Assembly (NCBI RefSeq): GCF_046600715.1
Contig: NZ_JBJMAV010000001.1
Span: 558,001-622,000, forward strand
DNA length: 64,000 nt
Direction: 5' to 3'
DNA from: Lysobacter_C viscosus
GTDB taxonomy: Bacteria; Pseudomonadota; Gammaproteobacteria; Xanthomonadales; Xanthomonadaceae
Shown here one piece after another: positions 51,559 through 60,557 of this stretch. Every line of letters starts with the position of its first letter. The first letter of the stretch is position 1. The notes under the pieces are model-generated. The model did not search any database. It had not been told where the DNA came from and saw only the letters and a program-made list of their open reading frames with translations. The position numbers and the translations under genes were made by a program.

Positions 51559-52571
51559 TCAGGGCGACGGGTCGCCATTGGGAACCAGCACGATCTTTCC
51601 GCTGCGACCGCCCTGGGCGGCCGCGGTGAGCGCCTGGGAGATGTCGTCCAGGCCGAAGCGCCGGGCCACCGGTGCGTGCAGGGTGCCCGCGATGATCTGC
51701 GACGCCAGCGAGCCGAACAGGGATTGACGCTGCTCCGGGGTGGACAGCTCGAACCAGCGGGCCAGCCAGAAACCGCGAAGGGTGATCCCCCTGAAGATCA
51801 GCGCCAGGGGCGACAGCTCACAGGCGCTGCCGCCATGGCGCCGTAGTTGACCACGGTGCCGCCCGGCGCGAGTGACTGCGCCAGCCGGTCGGTGGCGGCG
51901 GCGCCCACCGCGTCGATGCCCAGGCGGATCTTCGCACCTTCGGTCACCGAGCGGATCCGGGTGGCCAGGTCATCGCCATCGACCAGCACCGCGTCACCGC
52001 CCGACGCGGCGACCTGCGCGCACGCCGACTCGCGCCGAACCACGCTGACGGTGCGCAGACCGCGCGCCTTCGCCAGCTGCACCAGGTAGCCACCGACGGC
52101 GGAGTTGGCCGCGTTCTGCACCACCCATTCGCCCGGGGCCAGGTCAACGATGTCCTGCAACAGCAGCGCTGCCGTAGGCGGATTAATCGCCAGCATCGAC
52201 AGCTGCACGGGGTCGCCGGCATCGGGCAGCGGCACCAGCTCGGCGGCCCTGGCGGTGACGTGGGTCGCCCAGGTGCCGATGCCGACGGGCAGCAGCACCC
52301 GCTGTCCCACCCGGGGCGCACCGGCGCCGGCCGCGGCCTCGACAACGCGCCCGACGCCCTCGTTGCCGCCCACGGCCGGCAGCGGCGGCAACCGGCCGTA
52401 GTCACCGGTGATCGTCATCAGGTCGGACGGGTTGATCGGCGCTGCCAGTACTTCCACCCGCACCTCGCCCGCCTGCAAAGCGGGCGGGTCGAATGACTCG
52501 AGCTCCACCACCTCGTGCGGCGTGGGGCCCCGGCGGGCGTAGCGGGCGCGGCGGTAGGCGGGCGTGGTCAT
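51559..52571 (-). pseudogene. frameshifted zinc-independent quinone/enoyl-reductase-type alcohol dehydrogenase
   Basis: The start (ATG 52571) gives MTTPAYRRARYARRGPTPHE, and continues with INPSDLMTITGDYGRLPPLP, AVGGNEGVGRVVEAA, NAANSAVGGYLVQLAKARGL and IDAVGAAATDRLAQSLAPGG. This is the MECR/quinone-reductase-like MDR family. After YGAM (about 51834) the frame runs to an early stop at 51798, while the other frame continues the family, CELSPLALIFRGITLRGFWL, to a stop at 51559-51561. One lost base near 51830 explains it. The enzyme would be about 337 aa if repaired. A true recent mutation or a sequencing/assembly error cannot be told apart. Confidence 0.82.
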
Positions 52572-52753
52572 GGCAGTCGGGCGGGTTGGGAACGGCCCTG
52601 CAACATACGCACCGGGCCGTTAAGCAGCCGGAAGATACGCGCGCCAATCCCCCTCCGGGCGTTGCGGTTGCCGGCTGGCGGCGGGGACGGCTCCGGCTCG
52701 GGCTCCGGTTACGATGACGCGCCGCCTGTCCGGCCCCGCCCTGCCCCCACGCC

Positions 52754-53371
52754 ATGACCTTCGGTTTCGTCACCGCCATCGACTTCATCGGTACGTTCGC
52801 GTTCGCCGTCAGCGGCGCGACCGCGGGCGTGCGCAAGGGGCTGGACCTGTTCGGCGTGCTGGTGATCGCGTTTGCCGCGGCCACCGCGGGGGGCCTGGCC
52901 CGCGACGCGCTGCTGGGCGCGACGCCGCCGGTGGCACTGGTCGACTGGCGCTACCTCGCCCTGTCCACCGTTGCGGGTGTAGTGACGTTCTATCGCTACG
53001 AAACCATCGAGCGGTTCCGCAACCCGTTGCAGGTGTCAGACGCCATCGGCCTGGGCCTGTTCGCGGTGATCGGCGCCAGCAAGGCCCTGGACCACGGCGT
53101 GGGACCGGTGGGTGCGGTGATGCTCGGCATCCTCACCGGCATCGGCGGCGGCATCGTGCGCGACCTGCTGGTGATGCAGGTCCCTGGCGTGCTGCAACGC
53201 GAGCTCTACGCGATTGCCGCACTGCTGGGCGCACTGGTGGTGGTCGCCGGCGACGCCATGGGGCTGCCCACCACGCCCGTCGCGGTCGTGGGTGCGGTGG
53301 CGTGCTTCGCCCTGCGGTTCATGGCCATGCGCCATGGCTGGCAGCTGCCGGCAGCTACGCCTCGAACGTAA
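52754..53371 (+). CDS. TRIC/UPF0126 cation channel-family membrane protein
   Basis: The 205-residue protein has six to seven hydrophobic helices in two repeats: DFIGTFAFAVSGATAGVRKG, LDLFGVLVIAFAAATAGGLA, RDALLGATPP, and GLFAVIGASKALDHGVGPVG with MLGILTGIGGGIVRDLLV. The G-x2-RD motif in each half is diagnostic. Homologues are trimeric potassium/sodium-permeable channels; the physiological role in bacteria is uncertain. Confidence 0.9.
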   Translation: MTFGFVTAIDFIGTFAFAVSGATAGVRKGLDLFGVLVIAFAAATAGGLARDALLGATPPVALVDWRYLALSTVAGVVTFYRYETIERFRNPLQVSDAIGLGLFAVIGASKALDHGVGPVGAVMLGILTGIGGGIVRDLLVMQVPGVLQRELYAIAALLGALVVVAGDAMGLPTTPVAVVGAVACFALRFMAMRHGWQLPAATPRT

Positions 53372-53401
53372 TCACGTAACACGAAAACCCGGGCCGCGGC
53401 T

Positions 53402-53608
53402 TCACCCGCCTGCCAGCCCACCCCCGACGCGGCCGGGCAGCGCGCCGTCGTCCTCCACCGCATCGGGGTCTTCGAGATCGCCGACTTCGCGCTCCAGTCC
53501 CGCCCTTGGATTGGCGTCGCCGTCCGGAGCCGAGGGCAATGCCGTGCGACTGTCCCGGGCGCTGGTGGCGCCGGCCTTGGTGCTGTCCCGCTCCTGCTTG
53601 CCTGCCAT
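53402..53608 (-). CDS. small hypothetical protein (68 aa)
   Basis: The 68-residue protein starts MAGKQERDSTKAGATSARDS, continues RTALPSAPDGDANPRAGLER and EVGDLEDPDAVEDDGALPGR, and ends in glycines. It is acidic and probably disordered. An AGGA at eight bases before the ATG supports translation. It is encoded alone between the TRIC-type gene and the stress-type membrane protein gene. No family was recognised and no function can be offered. Confidence 0.5.
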   Translation of the reverse strand: MAGKQERDSTKAGATSARDSRTALPSAPDGDANPRAGLEREVGDLEDPDAVEDDGALPGRVGGGLAGG

Positions 53609-53696
53609 GGTGCCGTCCTCTCAAGGTGGCGGGCCAGCGTAGGCGACGCGGGGTCAAGCCCGCGGGAAGACAGCCGCTGGGACGGCCCTGCGCCCC

Positions 53697-53728
53697 GGCT
53701 CGACTAGGGCTCGACTACGGCTCGACTA
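53697..53728. repeat. three-copy 11-bp tandem repeat at a gene's 3' end
   Basis: GGCTCGACTA occurs at 53697-53706, 53708-53717 and 53719-53728, spaced by one base. The final CTA is the stop codon (TAG on the minus strand) of the membrane protein gene ending at 53726, and each copy would supply such a stop. The array may reflect slippage. Confidence 0.75.
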
Positions 53729-54259
53729 CAGGGTGGTCGTGACCTCACCGCCACGTGCGCGCAGCAGGTCGGCCGCCTGCTGGCGCTGCTCCATCGAGAA
53801 CGCGTGCACGACCACCGTCGTATCGCCCGCGGCCATGGCGTCCCGGGTCGCCTCGACGTAGCGGTCGTGGTCCGGGCGCAGCGACACCAGGCCGCCCAGC
53901 AGCAGCCCCCCCAGCGTGCCGAAGAACAGCATCACCAATGCCGCGGCGATGGGCGAATTGACAATGAAGGGCACTCCCTTCGCGTGCAGCACGGCGAACC
54001 CGAGCAGGCCGACCACCGCGCCGGCGATGCCCAGCTTGACGTGGGCCACCACTATCGTCCGCCAGATGCCCCGGCTTTCGGGCTCGAGCTTGCGGCCCGG
54101 ATGGGGTTCGTCCGGCGTGACCACCTGCACCTGCGCCGAGCCCAGCGACAAGGCGGACGTGACGGCATCGGCCGCCTGCCGGGCAAGGGACTCACTGGCG
54201 AACACGGCGGCGACCTTGCTGTTGGACAATTCACCGGTGATGGAGGACGTTTCCGACAC
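53726..54259 (-). CDS. two-helix membrane protein of unknown function
   Basis: From GTG 54259, which follows AGGAG at six bases, the 177-residue protein begins with a soluble domain SETSSITGELSNSKVAAVFA. It continues with two membrane helices (VKLGIAGAVVGLLGFAVLHA and SPIAAALVMLFFGTLGGLLL) separated by a short loop, and ends in a soluble tail RPDHDRYVEATRDAMAAGDT, TVVVHAFSMEQRQQAADLLR. The last part resembles the DUF1269/stress-protein style but no family is certain. The frame is open to 54541, but those residues look unlike protein. Confidence 0.65.
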   Translation of the reverse strand: MSETSSITGELSNSKVAAVFASESLARQAADAVTSALSLGSAQVQVVTPDEPHPGRKLEPESRGIWRTIVVAHVKLGIAGAVVGLLGFAVLHAKGVPFIVNSPIAAALVMLFFGTLGGLLLGGLVSLRPDHDRYVEATRDAMAAGDTTVVVHAFSMEQRQQAADLLRARGGEVTTTL

Positions 54260-54524
54260 GGCAGGCTCCTGGGATGCGCGCGGGGGAAAGCCTCGCGCAG
54301 CGCCGGTCTCGGGCGCGTGATCGGCGCCGGTCCCGCCGCGGAGAGCGAGCACCCATGCGGCCCCCACGTCGTCCCCGGAGCGCTTGCCGCGGGCTTGGCA
54401 ACGCTTCCGCCGCCCTGGACTCATCGCTCCGTGGCGCCGCCCGTACGCTCCAGATTCACGCAAGACCGCCGATAACACGGGCGAGGCAGCGTCCTGCTGC
54501 CGCTGTCGAGGGCATGGAGCTTCA

Positions 54525-55634
54525 ATGCGAGTGTTGGCCAACGTGATCGACGTCCTGGGGAGCCGAGACCCCAGGCGCCGCCTTCGCCTGGTCCAGTGGC
54601 TGATCGCGAGCCTCGTCTACCTGGGCGCGGCGGCACTGCTGGTTACCGGCGTGGGCCAGGGCTGGATGAACACCTCGGCGCTGAACCTTTGGCTGGGTTT
54701 CGTCGGCGCCGTACTGGCGATCGGTTACGTGGCCCTGCGCAGCGGATGGACCGAGCGCTTCCGCGACCCGTCCATCACCGTCTGGCAGCTTTCGATGGGC
54801 GTGCTGGCGGTGAACTGGGGCTACCTGATCTGCGGGCCGATGCGGACCTCGGCGCTGTTCCCGATCATGGTCGTCTTCGCCTTCGGCGCGTTCACCCTGC
54901 GCTGGAGGCAGATCGCCTTCCTGACGGTGCTGGCCGTCTCCAGCCTGGTCGCGGCGGTGGTGGTACGAACCCTCTACCCGCACTGGGTGCCGGCGCAGGG
55001 CGACGTGGCGCCGATCCGCGTGGACATCAACAACATATTGATGCTGATCGTGGTCTTGCCCGCGCTGGCAGTCATCGCCGCCCGGCTGTCCAGCCTGCGA
55101 CAGAAGCTGCGTGACCAGCGCGAAGCCCTGGCCCGGGCGCTGTCCGAGGTGGAGCGCCTGGCCATCAGCGACGAATTGACCGGCATCGCCAACCGGCGGT
55201 CGATGCAGGCGATGCTGGAGCGCAGCGTCGCGCTTTCCACGCGGCAGGTCATGCCATTCAGCATTGCCATCCTCGACATCGACCACTTCAAGGCGGTCAA
55301 CGACACCCTTGGGCACGCCGCCGGCGACGAGGTACTCAAGGCGTTCGCCCGCCTGTCAGGCTCGCAGCTGCGCGATACCGACGCGCTCGGCCGCTGGGGC
55401 GGCGAGGAGTTCCTGCTGGTCATGCCCGGCGGCACCGACGGTGTCTGCCGGGTGCTGGAAAGGATCCGTGAGTCGGTACGCGCAGGGTGCCTGGACGGCC
55501 GTTCGATCACCTTCTCGGCCGGCGTCGCCCGGCACCGGGCCGAGGAAACCCCCGACGCATTGCTGGCCCGCGCGGACGTGGCGCTTTACCAGGCCAAGCG
55601 CACCGGACGAGACCGTACCGTCGTGGCCGACTGA
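54525..55634 (+). CDS. membrane diguanylate cyclase (GGEEF)
   Basis: The 369-residue protein has about six N-terminal membrane helices (residues 20-185, e.g. LVQWLIASLVYLGAAALLVT), a short coiled linker, and a GGDEF-type domain: SDELTGIANRRSMQAMLERS, LDIDHFKAVNDTLGHAAGDE, and the variant GGEEF motif (RWGGEEFLLVM). GGEEF is catalytically competent in known cyclases. The inhibitory RDTD is five residues before it. Start ATG 54525 follows GGAG. The membrane part resembles the 7TM-like sensors but I did not identify the family. Confidence 0.88.
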   Translation: MRVLANVIDVLGSRDPRRRLRLVQWLIASLVYLGAAALLVTGVGQGWMNTSALNLWLGFVGAVLAIGYVALRSGWTERFRDPSITVWQLSMGVLAVNWGYLICGPMRTSALFPIMVVFAFGAFTLRWRQIAFLTVLAVSSLVAAVVVRTLYPHWVPAQGDVAPIRVDINNILMLIVVLPALAVIAARLSSLRQKLRDQREALARALSEVERLAISDELTGIANRRSMQAMLERSVALSTRQVMPFSIAILDIDHFKAVNDTLGHAAGDEVLKAFARLSGSQLRDTDALGRWGGEEFLLVMPGGTDGVCRVLERIRESVRAGCLDGRSITFSAGVARHRAEETPDALLARADVALYQAKRTGRDRTVVAD

Positions 55635-55649
55635 AACCGGGTGCGCCCT

Positions 55650-56207
55650 TTACCCCCGCCAGTTCGCGTGGTTGCGCCAGAACTCCACGCTTCGGGCATA
55701 CGCCGCCCGGTCGAGCGGCACGCCCGAGCCGCCCTCCTCCACCCCCAGCGCGTTGCGCAGCATGGTGATCGGCGCCATCGGGGTCTCTTCCGGCTCGGCG
55801 GTGTACATGCAGCCCACGACGCCCCAGTCGGCGTCGATACGGGTGCCCTCCGTGGCCAGCTGGTCGCGGCTGTAGAGGATCACCACCAGGAACGCGGCAA
55901 CGGGCGGGTCGATCCCCTCGAACCACCGCACCAGCACCGGCAACTCCTCGCGCGTGCGCGCCTCGTAGTCCGAGCGCAGCAGGTGGCGATTGGCGTCGGT
56001 GATGGGAACCGACAGGCAACGCGTCGACGTCCAGTTGCGGTGAACGTGCAGCTTGCAGAACGGCGCGTAGCCGTCGAGCACCTTCAACGGCTCGACCTCG
56101 TTGAGATGCCGCTGGAACTCGTCCGCGGTGGTGTCCTGGATGGTGTTGCGGCGCGGCTCGCGCGGGAACAGGCGGAGACGGGCGAAGTCGGTCAGGACAA
56201 TGGACAT
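55650..56207 (-). CDS. DUF3228 family protein
   Basis: The 185-residue protein opens MSIVLTDFARLRLFPREPRR, and contains LHVHRNWTSTRCLSVPITDA, RHLLRSDYEARTREELPVLV, RWFEGIDPPVAAFLVVILYS and ADWGVVGCMYTAEPEETPMA. These are DUF3228 patterns. It has no signal peptide or membrane helix. The function is not known. It is convergent with the membrane GGEEF gene. Confidence 0.85.
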   Translation of the reverse strand: MSIVLTDFARLRLFPREPRRNTIQDTTADEFQRHLNEVEPLKVLDGYAPFCKLHVHRNWTSTRCLSVPITDANRHLLRSDYEARTREELPVLVRWFEGIDPPVAAFLVVILYSRDQLATEGTRIDADWGVVGCMYTAEPEETPMAPITMLRNALGVEEGGSGVPLDRAAYARSVEFWRNHANWRG

Positions 56208-56269
56208 GCGCGGGGGGGGCAGTGCGAACGCCGTGCATTATCCGGCATGTCGCACGGCAGCCTCCATGC

Positions 56270-56581
56270 CTAGGGCAACACGAACTTGCGGGTCGAGCGC
56301 AGCGGCCACACCGGGGTGAAACGGGCACCGCCCTGCAGTCGGTAAGCCGCCGAGACGCCGTTCTCCACCCCCAAACGGGTCAATACGTCGCGACTGCGCC
56401 GGAACGACTGCCGCGGGTCCTGGGTGAGCATGAATAGATTGATCTCCTTGGGGCTCACGTCGTACCCCTCGAGCACGGCGGAACTGCCCAGCGCTTGGCC
56501 CAGCTCGCTTTCCAGCGATTCCAGGAACGCCTCGCCGTCCAGCGACTTGCGCCAGAACTTGATCACCAGTTGATAGTCCAT
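56270..56581 (-). CDS. hypothetical protein (103 aa)
   Basis: The 103-residue protein reads MDYQLVIKFWRKSLDGEAFL, ESLESELGQALGSSAVLEGY, DVSPKEINLFMLTQDPRQSF, RRSRDVLTRLGVE and ends with PLRSTRKFVLP. It is a plausible alpha/beta soluble fold with well-behaved codon use. I recognise it as a conserved hypothetical type in Xanthomonadaceae but know no function. It lies between the DUF3228 gene and the DUF937 gene, all on the minus strand. Confidence 0.65.
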   Translation of the reverse strand: MDYQLVIKFWRKSLDGEAFLESLESELGQALGSSAVLEGYDVSPKEINLFMLTQDPRQSFRRSRDVLTRLGVENGVSAAYRLQGGARFTPVWPLRSTRKFVLP

Positions 56582-56601
56582 CGGCCGAGTCTAGACCCGG
56601 G

Positions 56602-57183
56602 TCAACGGCCCAGGCGCCCGAGGATGTCGTCCAGCGGGTTTCCGTCGCCGTCCTCATCCAGCAGGCCCGCCAGCGCCGCCAGTCCGCCCGCGGTGCCGGC
56701 GCCGCCCGACTGACCACCCATCAGGCCACCCAGTGCGCCCGCCAGGCCCCCGCCCATGCCCGACGCGGCACCGCCCGACTGCCCTTGGCGCGCCATGTAA
56801 CCGGCGGCGAGCATGGCCAGCATCGGCAGCATCTTCTTCAGCAGCGTGGTGTCCAGGCCGGTCCTCGCCGAGGCGTCGCTGGCGACCGCCCGGCTCACGT
56901 CCTTGGAGCCGAAGATCTGGCCCAGCACCGAGTTTCCCCGATCCACAGGCGTAGGTCGGGGCGAGACCACGTCGTCCATGAGCCCACCCCCGCCGAGTTG
57001 ACCCAGCAGCCCCAACAGGCCCGTTGCGCCACCCGGTGCGGTCCGTGCCTGCCGGCGGAACCCGCCCATGATCGCCGGCAGCAGTGCCGAGGCACCCGTC
57101 GCCGCCTGCTGCTGGGTGATGCCCAACTCGCGCGCCATGGGCGCCAGGCCCCCGGTCCGGGACAGGAAATCGTTCGCGTTCAA
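56602..57183 (-). CDS. DUF937 (YidB-like) protein
   Basis: The 193-residue protein starts with TTG at 57183 and reads NANDFLSRTGGLAPMARELG, ITQQQAATGASALLPAIMGG, typical DUF937. A Gly/Ala-rich middle and a glycine-zipper-like tail (GGGLAGALGGLMGG) follow, ending DEDGDGNPLDDILGRLGR. The TTG is preceded by GAGGTG. A second TTG at 57198 is possible. DUF937/YidB proteins are abundant small proteins without an established role. Confidence 0.8.
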   Translation of the reverse strand: MNANDFLSRTGGLAPMARELGITQQQAATGASALLPAIMGGFRRQARTAPGGATGLLGLLGQLGGGGLMDDVVSPRPTPVDRGNSVLGQIFGSKDVSRAVASDASARTGLDTTLLKKMLPMLAMLAAGYMARQGQSGGAASGMGGGLAGALGGLMGGQSGGAGTAGGLAALAGLLDEDGDGNPLDDILGRLGR

Positions 57184-57352
57184 GTGGCACCTCGGCAACG
57201 GCGTGGGGAGCTCGAAGCCTAGCGGGCAGCCGTTAGGCGGCGGTCAAGGCACCCGCCGGTTGGAAACCGCCCCCGCAATGGCGAGGCGGGCGCACGGCGC
57301 TCCCCACCGTTCCGGGGTGCACCCACCCTGCGACCACGGCCGCCTGCAGCGC

Positions 57353-59977
57353 TCAGCGGGCGTCGGCCATCCCCGACCCCGGCATAGGGGATATGAACCC
57401 GGGCCTGGGCATGCCGGCCAGCCATGCCGCGAACGACTCGGCCGTCAACGCCGGCGCGTAGTGGTAGCCCTGCGCAAGGGCGCAGCCTTCGGCCTGCAGG
57501 AACTCGGCCTGGTGCAGGTGCTCCACGCCTTCGGCCAGCGTTTCCAAGCCAAGGTTGCGCGCCAGCGCGATGACGGTGCGACAGATCTGCTCGTCGTTGG
57601 CCTGCTGGCCGATGCCGCCCACGAACGAGCGGTCGATCTTCAGGCGGGTCACCGGCAGCTGCCGCACGTAGGCAAGGCTGGAATGCCCGGTGCCGAAGTC
57701 GTCGATGGCCAACCGCACACCCTGCGCCTTGAGCGCGTGGAGCACCTGGATGGAGCGTGCCGGGTCGCGCATCAGCATCGATTCGGTGATTTCCAGCTCA
57801 AGCCTGGGCGCGGCCAGGCCCGCCGCCGCCAGTACCGCGGCCACCTGCGAGGGCAGGCGGTCAGGGTCCAGCTGGCGCACCGAGCAGTTCACCGAAATCA
57901 TCGGCACCACGACGCCGGCCTCGTCCCAGGCGCGCAGCTGGCGGGTCGCCTCCATCAACACCCACAGGCCGATTTCGTCGATCAGTCCGTTTTCCTCGGC
58001 AATCGGGATGAATTCGACGGGCGGCACCAGCCCCAGCTCGGGGTGCTGCCATCGCAGCAGGGCCTCGACCCCCACCAGCCGGCCGTCACGCAGGTCGACC
58101 TGCGGCTGGTAGTGAAGGCGGAACTGGCGCCTTGCCATCGCAACGCGCAAGCCACTGTCGATCGACAGCCGCCACTGGGCCCCCTCCGACAAGGCCGGAT
58201 CGAACTCGGCGTGCCGCCCGGGGCCGTGGCGCTTGGCCTCGTAGAGCGCCAGCTCGGCATGCTTCAGCAGCGTTGCCGCATCGCTGCCGTCCCGTGGAAA
58301 CCGTGCCACGCCCACACTGGCCGACAACACCACGGGATGGCCACTGCCCAGCAGTGGCGTGGAGAACGCCGCCTGCAGGTCCCGGATGAACGTCCGTACC
58401 ACGCGGTCCGCACCTTCGGCCTTCGTCGGCAGCAGCACGGCGAATTCGTCCCCGCCCAGCCTCGCAATGAAGCCGGACTCCGGCAGTATCCGGGTCAACC
58501 GGCGTGCGGCGGCACGCAGCGCCTGGTCGCCCACCGCGTGGCCGAGCGTGTCGTTGATGCTGCGCAGGCGGTCCAGGTCGACCACCAGCACCGCCCGGCC
58601 ATCGTCGCGTTCCAGCGCATCGCCCAGCACCGCCTGCAGCCGGGTCCGGTTGGCCAGTCCGGTCAGCGCATCGTGACGCGTCATGTACGCGAGTTCTTCC
58701 TCGTGCACCCGCGCCTCGGTCAGGTCGGTCCAGGTGCCGACCACCCTCAGCGGGCCATGCCCCTCGCCGGGTACCGTGCGAAGCTCCTCGCGTACATGCC
58801 GGGTGGCGCCGCCCGCATCCAGCAACCGGTACTCGCGCACCAGCGATTCGTGGTCGCGCAGGTGCTGGACCGCCGGCACCAGCCGCTCGAGATCGTCGGG
58901 ATGCACCCGACTGGCCCAGAAGCCCGGTTCGGACATCTCCCCCGGCGTGAACCCGAACAGGCGCACTGCGTTGGGGCTGACCCAGTCGGCCACCAGGTGA
59001 CCGTCCTGCTCGAACGACAGCGCAAGCACTACAGGGCTCGCTTCAAGCACCTGGTCAAGCCGGGTATGGGCGCCGGCGGCGGATGCCGAGGCGGCGCGCA
59101 TGCGCCAGCGCAACGCCAGGGCGAACGCGGCGAGCAGCACGATCAACCCTGCGGCCACCGCCAGTGCGGGGCCGAGCCATGGCGGCACCACCGTCGTCGG
59201 CATGGGCGCCAAGGCCCGGCCCATCGCCTTGAAGTAGACCGAGTCGGGATCGTCGTGCCAGCGCTCGACCCAATGGTCGATGCGTGCCAATACGTCGGCA
59301 TGGCGGCCCTTGGGCGTGGCGTAGTACAGCGTGGCCGGGTTGAAGACGATCGCGGTCTCGGTCAATCCATAGGCCCGAGCAGAACGCCGGCCGAAGTAGT
59401 TGTTGGCGATTGCCACGTCGGCATCGCCGTCACGCACTGCCGCGAAGGCCGCGTCGTAGGTATCGGTTGGCACCGGCGTCCAGGGGATATCCAGCCCGGC
59501 CAGCACGACCTCCAGTTCGTGTGCCTGCACGCTCGCGCGCAGCAGCGCCACGCGACGCCCGGACAGGTCGGTCATGGCCAGCAGCTGGGAGCCGGAAGGC
59601 CGGAACACCTGCGACCACGAGTAGGTCACTGGCGTGGAGTGGAAGTCGAACAACACTGCGCGCCTGCTCGACCACGCCACGTCGGGCATGAGGTCGAGCG
59701 CGCCCGTCTCGAGCTGGTGCAGGCAGGCCTCCCACTCGCAGGGCACGTAGCGCAGCCGCCAGCCCTCCTCGCGTGCGATGGCATCCAGCACTTCCACGAA
59801 CAGGCCCGCCGGTCGTCCGGCATCGTCCAGGTGGATCTTGGGCGGGTTGTCGTAGATCCCGACACGCAGGTCGCGCGGCGGGGTGGCTGGCGCGCCGCCA
59901 CCGACGCACGCCGACAGTGCCGCGAGTACGGCAAGGACCAGCACCCGCTTACAACGCTCCACGCCGTGCCTCCCCAT
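57353..59977 (-). CDS. SBP-PAS-GGDEF-EAL c-di-GMP protein
   Basis: The 874-residue protein has an N-terminal signal or lipobox-like leader (LSACVGGG), then an SBP_bac_3 periplasmic solute-binding domain (RVGIYDNPPKIHLDDAGRPA, LHQLETGALDLMPDVAWSSR). One membrane helix near residue 295 is followed by PAS, a GGDEF with an intact GGDEF motif and no RxxD inhibitory site (PESG instead), and EAL. The EAL has EALLRW, IDDFGTGHSSLAYV, and EGVEHLHQAEFLQAEGC, all catalytic-type. It may switch between making and breaking c-di-GMP depending on a bound amino acid or similar ligand. ATG 59977 follows AGGAGG. Confidence 0.87.
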   Translation of the reverse strand: MGRHGVERCKRVLVLAVLAALSACVGGGAPATPPRDLRVGIYDNPPKIHLDDAGRPAGLFVEVLDAIAREEGWRLRYVPCEWEACLHQLETGALDLMPDVAWSSRRAVLFDFHSTPVTYSWSQVFRPSGSQLLAMTDLSGRRVALLRASVQAHELEVVLAGLDIPWTPVPTDTYDAAFAAVRDGDADVAIANNYFGRRSARAYGLTETAIVFNPATLYYATPKGRHADVLARIDHWVERWHDDPDSVYFKAMGRALAPMPTTVVPPWLGPALAVAAGLIVLLAAFALALRWRMRAASASAAGAHTRLDQVLEASPVVLALSFEQDGHLVADWVSPNAVRLFGFTPGEMSEPGFWASRVHPDDLERLVPAVQHLRDHESLVREYRLLDAGGATRHVREELRTVPGEGHGPLRVVGTWTDLTEARVHEEELAYMTRHDALTGLANRTRLQAVLGDALERDDGRAVLVVDLDRLRSINDTLGHAVGDQALRAAARRLTRILPESGFIARLGGDEFAVLLPTKAEGADRVVRTFIRDLQAAFSTPLLGSGHPVVLSASVGVARFPRDGSDAATLLKHAELALYEAKRHGPGRHAEFDPALSEGAQWRLSIDSGLRVAMARRQFRLHYQPQVDLRDGRLVGVEALLRWQHPELGLVPPVEFIPIAEENGLIDEIGLWVLMEATRQLRAWDEAGVVVPMISVNCSVRQLDPDRLPSQVAAVLAAAGLAAPRLELEITESMLMRDPARSIQVLHALKAQGVRLAIDDFGTGHSSLAYVRQLPVTRLKIDRSFVGGIGQQANDEQICRTVIALARNLGLETLAEGVEHLHQAEFLQAEGCALAQGYHYAPALTAESFAAWLAGMPRPGFISPMPGSGMADAR

Positions 59978-60244
59978 CGGGGTTCCCTCCTGACGCGCGT
60001 CGAGCATAGCCCAGGGCCTCACACGGATCCGCAGTGCCGGCGCGGACCGGAACAGGAGGGGGACGGGGTCGTCCTCGGCGGAACCTTCGGCTTCGACCGC
60101 CACGTGCTACCGGGGCCCTGAACGGCAGGGCTTGGCCGCCATCCCCGGGGCGCACCACCTCGCTGCAGCCTGCCTGCTGGCGCATACTTCACCGGCCGAC
60201 TGCATCACCCGCAGTCAAACGCCACGCGCGCCGAGGAGAAGCAC

Positions 60245-60361
60245 ATGAGCAAGGGTATGGACCAGAAGAAGGAACAGAAGAAGAAGCCGGCCAAGTCGAT
60301 GAAGGAGAAGAAGGCCGAGAAGCGCGACAAGAAGGCGAGCAAGGGCTTCGCGCCGGTCTGA
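60245..60361 (+). CDS. small lysine-rich hypothetical protein (38 aa)
   Basis: The 38-residue protein reads MSKGMDQKKEQKKKPAKSMK and continues with EKKAEKRDKKASKGFAPV. The ATG at 60245 is preceded by AGGAG with six bases spacing. A strong hairpin terminator follows at 60381. This very short K-rich type recurs in Proteobacteria as an unnamed protein. The high positive charge points to nucleic acid or ribosome binding, which is inference. Confidence 0.7.
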   Translation: MSKGMDQKKEQKKKPAKSMKEKKAEKRDKKASKGFAPV

Positions 60362-60380
60362 CCTGTCCCCATCAGGCAAA

Positions 60381-60415
60381 AAAGGCCCGGGTTGCTCCGG
60401 GCCTTTGCTGTTTTG
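60381..60415. terminator. bidirectional rho-independent terminator
   Basis: AAAGGCCCGG and CCGGGCCTTT form a perfect 10-bp stem with a six-base loop (60381-60406). T-rich bases follow on the plus strand and a run of A precedes it, so it can also end minus-strand transcripts. It follows the small K-rich gene. Confidence 0.85.
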
Positions 60416-60557
60416 GGTCGTATCGCCGGTATCGCGCACCGCGCCGGACAAGACCCGCATGATCCTGCCGGTGTCGCGGCAGCAGGGACAGGCCGACCTC
60501 GAAAACTGCGAGGGCAGCGCGCAAGTGCCGCCGCTCAGCCGGTCGGGAGGTGGGTGC

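Noticed and set aside
57068..60121. A 1017-codon open frame on the plus strand
   Set aside because: Antisense shadow of the SBP-PAS-GGDEF-EAL and DUF937 genes, rich in Gln, His and Arg, without recognisable domain.
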